Positions 31,381-39,167 of a stretch of DNA of 64,000 nt are shown here, piece after piece. The DNA comes from JAISGQ01 sp964500965 (GTDB taxonomy: Bacteria > Bacillota > Clostridia > Oscillospirales > Acutalibacteraceae). Where the stretch lies: positions 14,782 to 78,781 of the forward strand of contig CAZCQZ010000005.1 in the NCBI GenBank assembly GCA_964500965.1, written 5' to 3'. Numbering within the stretch: the first letter of the stretch is position 1; each line of letters opens with the position of its first letter. The position numbers were made by a program, and so were the translations under genes. Below the pieces are notes generated by a model. That model was given only the letters and a program-made list of their open reading frames with translations. It did not search any database and had not been told where the DNA came from.

Positions 31381-32031
31381 TCAGCCCTCCCTGGTATATG
31401 TAATTCTCAGCTTTGTCGATGAGCGGTTAAATCTGCCGTATCTCGAAAGCGCATAGTTGGTGTCCGCGTCAAGGCAAAGTCCTTTAATTGTTCCGTCTCT
31501 CAAGCCCTCTCCCACCGAGTTGAGCAATGTTACCCATTTTTCCTGACCGCGTGTGAACACAGGCGTTCCGCTGTCCGCCGCGCCTGAGTCCGCGCCGTCG
31601 TCCCAGCGCGACGGTGCAGATGAATAATTGTGCATTTTAATGCAGGTATAACAATTTGCTTCACCGTGGGTGGTGTTAAGTCGCTTCAGGTAAAGCTGAA
31701 CGGAAACAATCTCCGCCCCGGCAAGGTCGTTTTTGATTTCCGAAAGCGGAAAAAACATCAGCGTTCTTCTTGCGGTTGCCTTGGACGAATCGTAGGAACC
31801 TACAATAAGCTGAGCCGGATAGCCCGTCTCCTTGCCGCCTGTGCCCCAGTAAATTTCCGCATCCGAAAGAGCATAGGTTTTTGTAACGGTTTGCGTTGTC
31901 GGGAACACCTTTTTCCACTGACCGTCCGTATAGGCGTTCACCTGTTGAACGTCCTCAAAGGCGGTACCGTTGTGAATCTTCACGTTCCGAACAGATGAAA
32001 ATTCCGCGCCGTCATAGGTTTTTATCGCCAT
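31381..32031 (-). CDS. Tail-tip or fibre protein with DNRLRE-like domain
   Basis: The 216-residue protein starts at ATG 32031 (GAGGAG five bases upstream). Residues 1-40 are a short attachment segment with KIHNGTAFEDVQQVNAYTDG, common in phage tail-tip proteins. The rest looks like a DNRLRE-type beta-sandwich (ALSDAEIYWGTGG, RRTLMFFPLSEI, IVSVQLYLKRL, and the end STKLRITYTREG), a fold often used for surface or carbohydrate contact. It may bind the host cell. The family call is from pattern only. Confidence 0.65.
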   Translation of the reverse strand: MAIKTYDGAEFSSVRNVKIHNGTAFEDVQQVNAYTDGQWKKVFPTTQTVTKTYALSDAEIYWGTGGKETGYPAQLIVGSYDSSKATARRTLMFFPLSEIKNDLAGAEIVSVQLYLKRLNTTHGEANCYTCIKMHNYSSAPSRWDDGADSGAADSGTPVFTRGQEKWVTLLNSVGEGLRDGTIKGLCLDADTNYALSRYGRFNRSSTKLRITYTREG

Positions 32032-32040
32032 ATTCACTCC

Positions 32041-32604
32041 TCACTCCGTCACAAACCACAAATCGCCCTCAACAGCAGATGCAGGCTCGGTTGCACCCAC
32101 ATACAAGGCTCTGCCCGTGTCTGTACAGAGAGAAGCACCCACCTGTTCAATGCCTGTCAGTGACGTACCGTTAACGGTTATTCTGAAAAGCCCGACCTGA
32201 TTTACGTCACCGGCAGACAGCAGGTCGCTTGTCACAAGCTCCGGGTCTGTGGGGTTTGAGCTTGCAGTGCCGGTCACAACGGTAAACACCAGCGAATCCG
32301 CAACCTCCGATGTGCCGCGTGTAAACTGGGCAACAACAAGGTCGTGGCGTGAAAGCCCCTGAGTACCGCTGACAACGGTGAGGTCTTCACTTTCACCGTT
32401 GGGCACGTAGAGCACATAGCCCCTGTTTGACGCTCCGCCGCCGGACAGCCTTACGGCATTATCTCCGACCTTTTCGCATTGCAGCGAGCCGAGTATGCCG
32501 CTCTTTTCACCCAGCATGGCGTGGTGAATAAAGGCGTCGTCATCGGCTGTAATGTGTGGGTCTGCCGTTGACGGAGTATTGACGGTTATTGCTTTCTGAC
32601 CCAA
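32041..32604 (-). CDS. Tail fibre/baseplate protein
   Basis: The 187-residue protein begins at TTG 32604 (AAAGGA eight bases upstream). Its N-terminal part, PHITADDDAFIHHAMLGEKS then GILGSLQCEKVGDNAVRLSGG, is typical of the first protein after the Gp37-like tail protein in many Firmicutes siphophages. The C-terminus, RALYVGATEPASAVEGDLWF, is a motif seen in fibre and virion-decoration proteins. A structural role at the tail tip is likely; details are not readable. Confidence 0.65.
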   Translation of the reverse strand: MGQKAITVNTPSTADPHITADDDAFIHHAMLGEKSGILGSLQCEKVGDNAVRLSGGGASNRGYVLYVPNGESEDLTVVSGTQGLSRHDLVVAQFTRGTSEVADSLVFTVVTGTASSNPTDPELVTSDLLSAGDVNQVGLFRITVNGTSLTGIEQVGASLCTDTGRALYVGATEPASAVEGDLWFVTE

Positions 32605-32628
32605 ATAATCATTCCTTTCGTTAAATCA

Positions 32629-33621
32629 TCACGACAGCGTGTGTGTCATCAGCACGCTGTTTTCTTCAACAACCAGCCGTATGGCGGAAACGGTCAGGGT
32701 TGCCGTCATTCCGGTCAGCAAATCTCTTGCTCCGGCTTTATCGCCAAGCTCCAGACAAACATCACTGCCGCCTATTGAAATTTCAAGCTTTTTAATTTCT
32801 CCCAGCTCGGTAAGCTTGCGCCTTGCCGCCTCATCAAGAGCCGAGGTCGATTCAACTCCCGAATAGTCGTAAATGTAGGTGCTCAGCTTTTCCGCCGACG
32901 GAATACCGGACGCATTGCCGTCATTGGTAATCGTGCCGGAGGGAAGCCTCCAAAGCTCAACAATATCCCTGTCCTCAAGCCGTCCCTGTCCCAGTGCGAT
33001 AATGTGATTAAACATCTCTCCCTGACGTGTGGAAACCAGAGATGAATCGTATTCCTGAGAAAACTCAATTTCCTCCGAATGGTCGGAAACCGATTCTGCG
33101 CCGACAGTAATCATACCGCCGTCAAAGCTGACGTTAAGCCGCGCCTGTTGCTGTGCAAGCAGTGTTTCAGCCGCCGAAAGCACGGATTTATACCGTATTG
33201 AGCCGCTGCAAATAATGCCGCTGTCCTCGCCGCTGACGGAAACGTAATCGGGCGCGTTTTTCAAAAGCCGCGCCAGCATACTGTTTGCCTCGGTCTCGGC
33301 AACAATCACGTGAGTTTCGCCGCTTTCGGGCACTACCGCAAAGCGTTCCAGCAAGCCGCGCCAGCACGTGCCGTAAATTCGCACCCTCCGGTCGGACACA
33401 CTGTGCACCAGCTTATCAACTCTGCCGCCCCAGCATGTGCCGGGGGCATATATGTAATAACCGCACTCTATTCCGAGATCGGACCATACATTTTCGTCCA
33501 GTGACAGTTCAAAATCGTTGTCCTGATTTTCGGTGCTCAAACCTACCTGCGCATCGAATTTAATGTAGCAGGGAATTTCTCCGATTTCATTAAGCTCCTC
33601 ATCGGCATAAATCAGCTCCAA
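32629..33621 (-). CDS. Tail-associated protein, Gp37-like (siphovirus tail hub)
   Basis: This 330-residue protein has the profile of the ReqiPepy6 Gp37-like family. It has an N-terminal beta region (YIKFDAQVGLSTENQDNDFE, CGYYIYAPGTCWGGRVDKL), a middle with ICSGSIRYKSVLSAAETLLA, and LITVGAES-like strands. It probably forms the tail tip hub below the distal tail protein. TTG 33621 is the start, nine bases after AAGGAG, and overlaps the preceding gene by 10 bases. Confidence 0.75.
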   Translation of the reverse strand: MELIYADEELNEIGEIPCYIKFDAQVGLSTENQDNDFELSLDENVWSDLGIECGYYIYAPGTCWGGRVDKLVHSVSDRRVRIYGTCWRGLLERFAVVPESGETHVIVAETEANSMLARLLKNAPDYVSVSGEDSGIICSGSIRYKSVLSAAETLLAQQQARLNVSFDGGMITVGAESVSDHSEEIEFSQEYDSSLVSTRQGEMFNHIIALGQGRLEDRDIVELWRLPSGTITNDGNASGIPSAEKLSTYIYDYSGVESTSALDEAARRKLTELGEIKKLEISIGGSDVCLELGDKAGARDLLTGMTATLTVSAIRLVVEENSVLMTHTLS

Positions 33622-34445
33622 AGCGGCTCACTCCTTTGCTTAACGAGGGTGACTGAAATATTAAGTTCCTTACCGCACTCAATAAAGGACGTTCCCGACG
33701 GAGCATAGGAAAAAATATTGCCGTTTTTCAGTCTGCTGTTAAAGATGTTGATTTTTTCACCCTGAGCCGAGGTCTTTGTAATGGTTCGCTCAACCTGGTC
33801 AATAACCACGTATTCTCCCTCCGCAAGAGTGACGTCCACTCCCATTGCCTTGCCGCCTATGGAAAACCTCGGATTTTCACACGGACCGGATATTTTTATA
33901 ATCATAGGAGAGGAAGCATAGTGGTCGTTTACAACAGCGGCATTTCTGGTCAGAGAGGAATAGCCGTAGGGATATTTTTTCGGATATTTCAGACCGTTCT
34001 CGTCGCTTTCGGTGCTGAAAGCAAAGGTAAAGGCACGTTCACTGCACCAGCAGGGATTTTGAGGAAAAAGGGACAGGGTTACTTTTATGCAGTACCGCCA
34101 GTCCTTTGAAATCTCCTTTTCCCCTGCGCTTACGTAGCAGCTCAGGTATTGACCGCCCACATAAAGCTTGCCCGGCGAAAGAGCCTCCACATCGGCGGCA
34201 ATAACATTTGCCAGGTTGTTAACCGCACTGTTGAAATCCGCTTCGTTTTCCTCATAAACATACAGCGTAAGCCGACGGACGGTATTAGGTCTGCGACGTG
34301 AAACCACTCTGCCGCCGTCGTAAAGAGGGCGTGAAGCGTAGCCCAGCGTCCACGAAAAATCGTAAAGTCCGCTTTTCTCCACAAAATACGGCTTTTTGTC
34401 AAGTTCCAGGGTTATGCCCTTTGAATTGATATATTTAATATCCAA
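33612..34445 (-). CDS. Distal tail protein (Dit-like)
   Basis: The protein has the siphophage tail domain in its first half (LDKKPYFVEKSGLYDFSWTL, RRPNTVRRLTLYVYEENEAD, LSPGKLYVGGQYLSCYVSAG) and a beta-rich second half with NAAVVNDHYASSPMIIKISG. Distal tail proteins link the tube to the baseplate. The best start is TTG 34445, six bases after AGGAGG and ten bases after the preceding stop; an ATG at 34484 would place that ribosome site inside the gene. Length is 277. Confidence 0.8.
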   Translation of the reverse strand: MDIKYINSKGITLELDKKPYFVEKSGLYDFSWTLGYASRPLYDGGRVVSRRRPNTVRRLTLYVYEENEADFNSAVNNLANVIAADVEALSPGKLYVGGQYLSCYVSAGEKEISKDWRYCIKVTLSLFPQNPCWCSERAFTFAFSTESDENGLKYPKKYPYGYSSLTRNAAVVNDHYASSPMIIKISGPCENPRFSIGGKAMGVDVTLAEGEYVVIDQVERTITKTSAQGEKINIFNSRLKNGNIFSYAPSGTSFIECGKELNISVTLVKQRSEPLWS

Positions 34446-34455
34446 AAGCACCCTC

Positions 34456-35256
34456 CTATACGTATTCGCGTACAAGCGTGCCAAAGGTGCGCCTGTCTAT
34501 CTCAATAGTCTGCCTGCCGTCGGAAAGCAGGTCAATCAGCGTGTCAAGCTTACGGGACAGCGTGTCCTGTACAGTCATATCGCCGCTGTATACCGCGCCG
34601 CCGCTCTCCGTTTCGGCATAGGACTGCCTCGGCTCTTTTCTCGCGGTTGTCTCAAAAGGAACGTCTGTCACCATGCTTTGCGCCAGCCCCTCGGAAGCCC
34701 TTTCGACTTCTCCTATCATGTCCTGCAAACCGAGAATCAGACCCTCACCGGTATAATGTCCCACCTGCCGCATTACACGTGACGGAGAAGCAATCCCCAG
34801 TGCTTTTTTCATTGTTGCCGCAACGTTATCGGCAATATACCTTGCCTTTGCGAAAATGCTCGACTGCTTTTGAGCCAGACCGTTAATCAATCCCTGACCG
34901 AAATCGCGCATAATGCTGCCGCCCTCCGAAACCGTTTCGCGAACGGGAGAAAGAACATTTTCCTTAGCCTCGGAAGCGGAACGGGTGAGAAGCGTTGCGG
35001 CATTTGCAACGGAATCCGCAACCGAAGCACAGAACGCCGGAATTTCCTCAGCCGCCCTGCTGAAAGGGGTTTCAAAATCCGTATATATCCTGCTGCCCAC
35101 AGCCGCCAGCGCATCGCCCAGACTGCCGATTTTCGTTTCCTGCTCTCCGCCGGAGCTTCCCAGCAGAGCAAGGGAAAGCATTGCGCTGTCGATACCTGCG
35201 GCAAAGGGCGCGGTATCAAGAAGCAGACTCGCGCTTATTGTTCCTGCGTCTATCAT
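34456..35256 (-). CDS. Very short tail tape measure protein
   Basis: The 266-residue protein holds the C-terminal signature of tape measure proteins, with IADNVAATMKKALGIASPSR followed by VMRQVGHYTGEGLILGL around residues 145-180. The N-terminal part is helical and low in complexity. It lies at the correct place, between the tail chaperones and the distal tail protein. Most siphophage tape measures are 600-2000 residues and contain hydrophobic segments; none is seen here. If the usual length rule holds, the tail would be very short (roughly 40 nm by inference). Confidence 0.75.
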   Translation of the reverse strand: MIDAGTISASLLLDTAPFAAGIDSAMLSLALLGSSGGEQETKIGSLGDALAAVGSRIYTDFETPFSRAAEEIPAFCASVADSVANAATLLTRSASEAKENVLSPVRETVSEGGSIMRDFGQGLINGLAQKQSSIFAKARYIADNVAATMKKALGIASPSRVMRQVGHYTGEGLILGLQDMIGEVERASEGLAQSMVTDVPFETTARKEPRQSYAETESGGAVYSGDMTVQDTLSRKLDTLIDLLSDGRQTIEIDRRTFGTLVREYV

Positions 35257-35470
35257 TAAAAATCACTCCCTTTCGCTGTAGCATGGAAGCCACAGCGGTT
35301 TTGTTGTCCCTTATCTGCCACAGGTCGGGAATCTCCCCGGTGCTTTCAACCTTGGACAGAATGTAAAGCACCGCTTCGTCAAAGCACCACGCCGTATAGC
35401 TGTCCGAAATACCGAGCATCTCACCCGGCCTGCACCGAAGCCGTTTCACTGCCGTCAGCACCGTCATCAT
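35216..35470 (-). CDS. Second tail assembly chaperone-like protein
   Basis: The 84-residue protein MMTVLTAVKRLRCRPGEMLG continues with YTAWCFDEAVLYILSK, a pattern of the C-terminal (gpT-like) part of tail chaperones. It has its own AGGAG seven bases before ATGATG at 35470. It overlaps the end of the preceding chaperone by 50 bases and the start of the tape measure by 41 bases. Its frame is +1 relative to the first chaperone. The reading frame stays open upstream to 35728, but that part is a shadow of the first chaperone. Confidence 0.7.
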   Translation of the reverse strand: MMTVLTAVKRLRCRPGEMLGISDSYTAWCFDEAVLYILSKVESTGEIPDLWQIRDNKTAVASMLQRKGVIFNDRRRNNKRESAS

Positions 35471-35825
35471 TCGGCTGCTCCTGACGAAAGGGTATAAGCG
35501 CGCGGACACCGCCCTGAGCAAAGGCATATATTGCCGAAAGCTGCTCGTCCGTAAGAGATATTCCCTGTTCCTCAAGCTCCTCGTAGGACGGCGAAACAAG
35601 GGAGGTTTGCGCAAAAACGAGCAGCAGTCTGCCCAGCTCGTCAAGAGGTATCTGTGCCTTGCCGCCCTCGTTGAAAAGCTCACGGGCACAGGCAAGCAGC
35701 TCGTTCGGAATAACTCCCCTCGCCGCAAGGGTCAGCATTGACGGTCTGCGCAGGCGCACTTTCATTGAGCCGTCGCCCGAAAACGAGGGAATATATACAT
35801 CAAAAACGGCACATTTTTCCGTCAT
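35421..35825 (-). CDS. Tail assembly chaperone (gpG-like)
   Basis: This 134-residue protein follows the tail tube gene with an ATGA overlap. It has a beta N-terminus (CAVFDVYIPSFSGDGSMKVR), a helical middle (NELLACARELFNEGGKAQIP, LDELGRLLLVFAQTSLVSPS) and ends in the disordered NDDGADGSETASVQAG. This is the size and layout of the first tail chaperone of siphophages, which coats the tape measure during assembly. The assignment rests on position and pattern. Confidence 0.7.
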   Translation of the reverse strand: MTEKCAVFDVYIPSFSGDGSMKVRLRRPSMLTLAARGVIPNELLACARELFNEGGKAQIPLDELGRLLLVFAQTSLVSPSYEELEEQGISLTDEQLSAIYAFAQGGVRALIPFRQEQPNDDGADGSETASVQAG

Positions 35826-36523
35826 ATTGAAGCCCCCTTAACAATACCGACCTCGGTTCGATATACGCACTCACCGGCGTTCAGCGAAATACCCTGCACG
35901 GTCATGGCTGTTGTTGCAATATATTCCCTGCCGTTTTCCGCGTCGGACGGGAAATCCGACGCCTTTTCAAGATACACCGGCATAGAATCCATGCAGTCGA
36001 TAAGAAGCTGAGTTTTTCCGCAGGCGGCTCTTGATTTCAAAGTGTATTCCGGGCTTACGAATTGACCGTCCTCAAAGCTGAAGCTTGCCGTAGAGCCGAA
36101 GCAGCCGGGGAACGTAAATCGGTAATAGCACTTTGTCGCGCCGTCATAGTCCTTTTCCTCGGAATAAAGCCTGAGAGTAAAGCGCGTGTGCTCAGCCGCT
36201 TCTCCGGCAGTAGGCGCGCTGTAGCTTTCAAAGCTGCCGTCTGCGTTGTACTGCACGCTTCCGCCCTGTGCAAAGGCAACCAGCTCCGGTGAAAATACCA
36301 CGTCCTTGAGCTTGATGTTATAGCCCTTTAAAATGTCCTCCAGAACATTCTGAGCTAAAATGGTATTGCGTGTGCGCAGCTCCTGCTCCTTGCCCTCGGA
36401 GAGTACAGGCTCCGGGGTCACGCTTTTCGCGCTTGAAAATCTGAAAAAGCGCGGCGTTTCCTCGGCGGTAATAATTTCCGCACCGCTGATATTGGCAATG
36501 GGGCTTGAATTTATTGTTCCCAT
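35822..36523 (-). CDS. Major tail tube protein
   Basis: The 233-residue protein lies between the neck genes and the tail chaperones, as expected for the tail tube. It is beta-rich (DVVFSPELVAFAQGG, FTLRLYSEEKDYDGATKCYY, FRFSFPGC-like RFTFPGCFGSTASFSFEDGQ). The segment LIDCMDSMPVYLEKASDFPS comes after the main fold. A perfect 8-bp hairpin (36549-36569) lies just upstream of its ribosome site AAAGGAAG. Confidence 0.75.
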   Translation of the reverse strand: MGTINSSPIANISGAEIITAEETPRFFRFSSAKSVTPEPVLSEGKEQELRTRNTILAQNVLEDILKGYNIKLKDVVFSPELVAFAQGGSVQYNADGSFESYSAPTAGEAAEHTRFTLRLYSEEKDYDGATKCYYRFTFPGCFGSTASFSFEDGQFVSPEYTLKSRAACGKTQLLIDCMDSMPVYLEKASDFPSDAENGREYIATTAMTVQGISLNAGECVYRTEVGIVKGASI

Positions 36524-36684
36524 ATAAACTTCCTTTCTTTTCTCCGAACTGCCCGAAACAATCGGGCAGCCGGACTATGTATTTAAATCGTCGCCGGGAG
36601 CTTTGCTCCCCGGAGCTTCGGCGGAAAATTTCAGCTCCTACCGAAGCCCCGAAGTGAATCACGCCTATCTGAAGGCAGGGAACA

Positions 36685-37056
36685 CTAGCGACTTTGTTGC
36701 CCGTCCGGACCGTATTGGACATGGTAATCAAGATAGCAGGCAAGAGCCTTGGTGCTGTCATCGACAGTACATGCGCCCACACTGTCGCAGGGTCTGACCG
36801 CACCGATTGCCGTCAGAGGCAGCATTGCCGTCTCAACCCTGTCCTCAAGCCTTTCGAGAAGTGCAAAGCACCCCACCGGCGCATAAATGTGAATCCTGAC
36901 CACATCATATCCCGTGCCGAAACCACTTGCCGGATAGGAGCCTAAAAACTGTACCACACAGTAGGGCTGTGTACATACGCCGACATGAGACGAGGGCATA
37001 TATACCGGAATGCCCTTTTCCTCAAGTGCGCCTGCAATATTACGAAGCCGCTTCAC
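36685..37056 (-). CDS. Tail completion/neck protein
   Basis: This 123-residue protein has the small alpha-beta layout of tail terminator proteins (MKRLRNIAGALEEKGIPVYM, PYCVVQFLGSYPASGFGTGY, VVRIHIYAPVGCFALLERLE). The YAP segment within IHIYAPVGCF and the nearby ALLERLEDRV helix recall the Gp17-like completion protein. GTG 37056 overlaps the preceding stop by four bases (GTGA) and follows GGAGGTG by seven. The following 161 bp before the tail tube gene hold only that gene's leader. Confidence 0.65.
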   Translation of the reverse strand: MKRLRNIAGALEEKGIPVYMPSSHVGVCTQPYCVVQFLGSYPASGFGTGYDVVRIHIYAPVGCFALLERLEDRVETAMLPLTAIGAVRPCDSVGACTVDDSTKALACYLDYHVQYGPDGQQSR

Positions 37057-37409
37057 AGTCCGACACCTCCAACCGCATTAACAACGTCTCTGAATACATC
37101 GTCGGCATTTTTAAGCACAGTGGGAAAAAGAACGCTGTATCTGCCGTCGTAAGACAGCTCAAGCCTCGGAGAGTACTCCATTTTGCCGATTACCGACAGC
37201 TTTTTCACGCCCAGCGGCACGCACAGGCTTTCGCCTGTCATCGTTCGTCTTGCATTTCCCGTGCGGTCGGTCCATGGGGCGTTTAGCTTTGCGTCCGTCT
37301 CAAGCGCCCGTGCCGCAGAAGCAAAAGTGCCGTCAATGGCAGTGTCAACCCTTGATTTTAAAGTCAGCAGCATCAGGTTTTTCTCCAAATTCCCGAATTT
37401 GACCGTCAT
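37053..37409 (-). CDS. HK97 gp10-like head-tail joining protein
   Basis: The 118-residue protein has the pattern of HK97 gp10-family minor structural proteins: an N-terminal helix with LETDAKLNAPWTDRTGNARR, then SVIGKMEYSPRLELSYDGRY followed by SVLFPTV. In such proteins the DRTGNLR-like loop and the YxxYLE-like strand are conserved. The ATG overlaps the upstream stop (ATGA). It belongs to the neck. Confidence 0.75.
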   Translation of the reverse strand: MTVKFGNLEKNLMLLTLKSRVDTAIDGTFASAARALETDAKLNAPWTDRTGNARRTMTGESLCVPLGVKKLSVIGKMEYSPRLELSYDGRYSVLFPTVLKNADDVFRDVVNAVGGVGL

Positions 37410-37795
37410 AATATCTCCGACCTTTCCACAAGGGAATATCTCACCGGCAGCTCACTTAGCTGTAGCTGAACGCAGTAAAATCTGTCGTCAACTCTGATAA
37501 TATCGTTTACTCTCAGCGGTCGGGAGGAAGCAACCACTGTAAGCCTGACATTTGATGCCGTCCCGATAATGCCGGGTATTGCACAGGACGGGTCGGAGGG
37601 CGGACGAAGCCTTGTTATAAATCCGCAGAGCTTTCCTTTTTCAGGCTCGACGGTTTCGTCCTGCTCACCGAACGTATTAACCGCCGGGCGTGTAAACTCC
37701 ATTTTTGAAAGAAAGCCGCGCATATTTCGGCAAAGTCTGCCGCCACAGCCCGCAAGTCCGGTACAGCCCTCAATATAATCCTCACAGGGTGTCAT
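37406..37795 (-). CDS. Putative head-closure/neck protein
   Basis: The 129-residue protein starts at ATG 37795 (AAGGAG eight bases upstream) within the end of the preceding gene. It has a cysteine-rich N-terminus (MTPCEDYIEGCTGLAGCGGR) and a beta-rich C-terminal half (RLTVVASSRPLRVNDIIRVD then DRFYCVQLQLSELPVRYSL). The second half resembles head-closure proteins of the SPP1 gp16/Mu-type minor head class. The frame is open further upstream, but that region codes for the connector in another frame. Confidence 0.65.
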   Translation of the reverse strand: MTPCEDYIEGCTGLAGCGGRLCRNMRGFLSKMEFTRPAVNTFGEQDETVEPEKGKLCGFITRLRPPSDPSCAIPGIIGTASNVRLTVVASSRPLRVNDIIRVDDRFYCVQLQLSELPVRYSLVERSEIL

Positions 37796-38084
37796 CGGCA
37801 GCACTCCTTTCGTCCGCACGGCACAGCGCACGCGTCTTATTCGGTCTGTAAAGCCGGGCAAGGGACAGCCAGTAATCTCTGGTACTTTCCGTTTCAAGCT
37901 CCGGTGTAACGACCGCATTGCACTGAGCCAGCCGCAGACAGGCGTTATAGCTTGCCTTGTCCACATCGCCGCCGCAGTCGTCAAGCAAAGCGGCAAGCTC
38001 CGTCTGCCCCAGAGCACAGCCGCATTCACCGCCGTCAGGCGAAAGCCTGACGGCAAGAAGCTTCAGCTTTTCGGAAAAAGTCAT
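37782..38084 (-). CDS. Head-tail connector protein
   Basis: This 100-residue, mostly helical protein follows the capsid gene by 16 bp. SYNACLRLAQCNAVVTPELE and RDYWLSLARLYRPNKTRALC are the kind of paired helices seen in SPP1 gp15/HK97 gp6-like adaptors that bind under the portal. GGGGAGC precedes the ATG. No closer family was recognised. Confidence 0.65.
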   Translation of the reverse strand: MTFSEKLKLLAVRLSPDGGECGCALGQTELAALLDDCGGDVDKASYNACLRLAQCNAVVTPELETESTRDYWLSLARLYRPNKTRALCRADERSAADDTL

Positions 38085-38100
38085 CTATCATGCTCCCCTG

Positions 38101-39075
38101 TTACGCATTTTCGACAAGCACGGCAGTGCGGCTGTCACCGTCACCGATGTCGGTTATCTTAAAGTGTTTCCACATAGGACCGTGGTCAAGGCCAATCTGA
38201 CCGAAAATCTGAAACTCCTCTGCCGCGCCGGTTTTGGAAAGAGCTTCGCGGAAGAAATTGCCCTTGCCAGGTACGTCCTGCTCCACAGGTCTTATGCAGG
38301 ATACGTCCGCGCCGATAAGAGTACCGGCAGGCACGAATCTTGAAAGCACTACGGATACAAGTCCGAAATCGGTTTCAATCTGCATGATATTCATGCCGCC
38401 CACAGTTCTTGATGAGGGCGCACAGGCACCCCACTGAGTAGAATAAATGTCGGTAAGCTGCTGCTTTACGTCACTGCCGCAGAAAAGCACCATGTCCGTA
38501 AAGGTCGCACCTGCGTTATATGCACTTCTGAAAACCTCATTGAGAGCCGCCTTTGTCAGCGGTGCATCGCTCATGCTCTTTTCGGTTGCACAGGCATTGA
38601 TAATGCCGCGCGTCTTGTTTGCGGTTGCGGCAGAGGTTGCAAGCTGATAGCTGCCGTTGATAAAGGTGTACTCCACGTCTCTTGCAATCTTTTCAAGGGC
38701 ACGTGCCGTCTGGAAATCCAGTTCGTCCGTGGCAGTGCCGTTGAGAGAGGTCACGCCTGAAAGTCTGCCGCCGGAGGAAAGCTTTGAGTAAGAAACGGAA
38801 ACGGTTTCCTGGAAAATCTGGGTAACGTTTGTCTCCTGCGTTCTCGCATAGGAAACAGCGGTAGGCGCGGAAAGAGAGCCTGCTTCGGTTATCTCCGGCT
38901 GAGACGCGCCGGAAATGCTGTATTCCGCCCCTGTGGGAAACTGGAAGTTGTCGGTTTTGACCGCCTTATCCGCAATAAGATTGAGGAACGGAGTTTCCGC
39001 AGGGGTCGAGGTGTAAAGCTGTCCGATGTAGTTGGGAAGATTCCATACTGTGCCTGTTCCTGAGATATTTGCCAA
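38101..39075 (-). CDS. Major capsid protein (SU10/HK97-fold type)
   Basis: The 324-residue protein begins ANISGTGTVWNLPNYIGQLY, then TPAETPFLNLIADKAVKTDN, the start pattern of SU10-type major capsid proteins (DUF5309). VSVSYSKLSSGGRLSGVTSL, RDVEYTFINGSYQLAT and TRGIINACA are further conserved stretches, and the axial-domain end has PVEQDVPGKGNFFREALSKT. TTG 39075 is preferred (GAAAGG nine bases upstream) over TTG 39084. Its gene follows the scaffold gene by 92 bp, as in SPP1-type head operons. Confidence 0.85.
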   Translation of the reverse strand: MANISGTGTVWNLPNYIGQLYTSTPAETPFLNLIADKAVKTDNFQFPTGAEYSISGASQPEITEAGSLSAPTAVSYARTQETNVTQIFQETVSVSYSKLSSGGRLSGVTSLNGTATDELDFQTARALEKIARDVEYTFINGSYQLATSAATANKTRGIINACATEKSMSDAPLTKAALNEVFRSAYNAGATFTDMVLFCGSDVKQQLTDIYSTQWGACAPSSRTVGGMNIMQIETDFGLVSVVLSRFVPAGTLIGADVSCIRPVEQDVPGKGNFFREALSKTGAAEEFQIFGQIGLDHGPMWKHFKITDIGDGDSRTAVLVENA

Positions 39076-39167
39076 TTTAATCAACCTTTCTTTTTAACAT
39101 GAAATATGATGATATTCTGTGAAAATACGAGAAAAACAATTAGGAATATTTACGAAAATATATGAAT

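Noticed and set aside
35421..35480. Classical -1 ribosomal slip between tail chaperones
   Set aside because: The second frame is +1, not -1, relative to the first, and no slip heptamer was recognised before the stop.
35471..35728. N-terminal extension of the second tail chaperone frame
   Set aside because: This part overlaps the first chaperone in another frame, is Arg/Ser-rich and lacks a ribosome site. The start with AGGAG at 35470 explains the gene.
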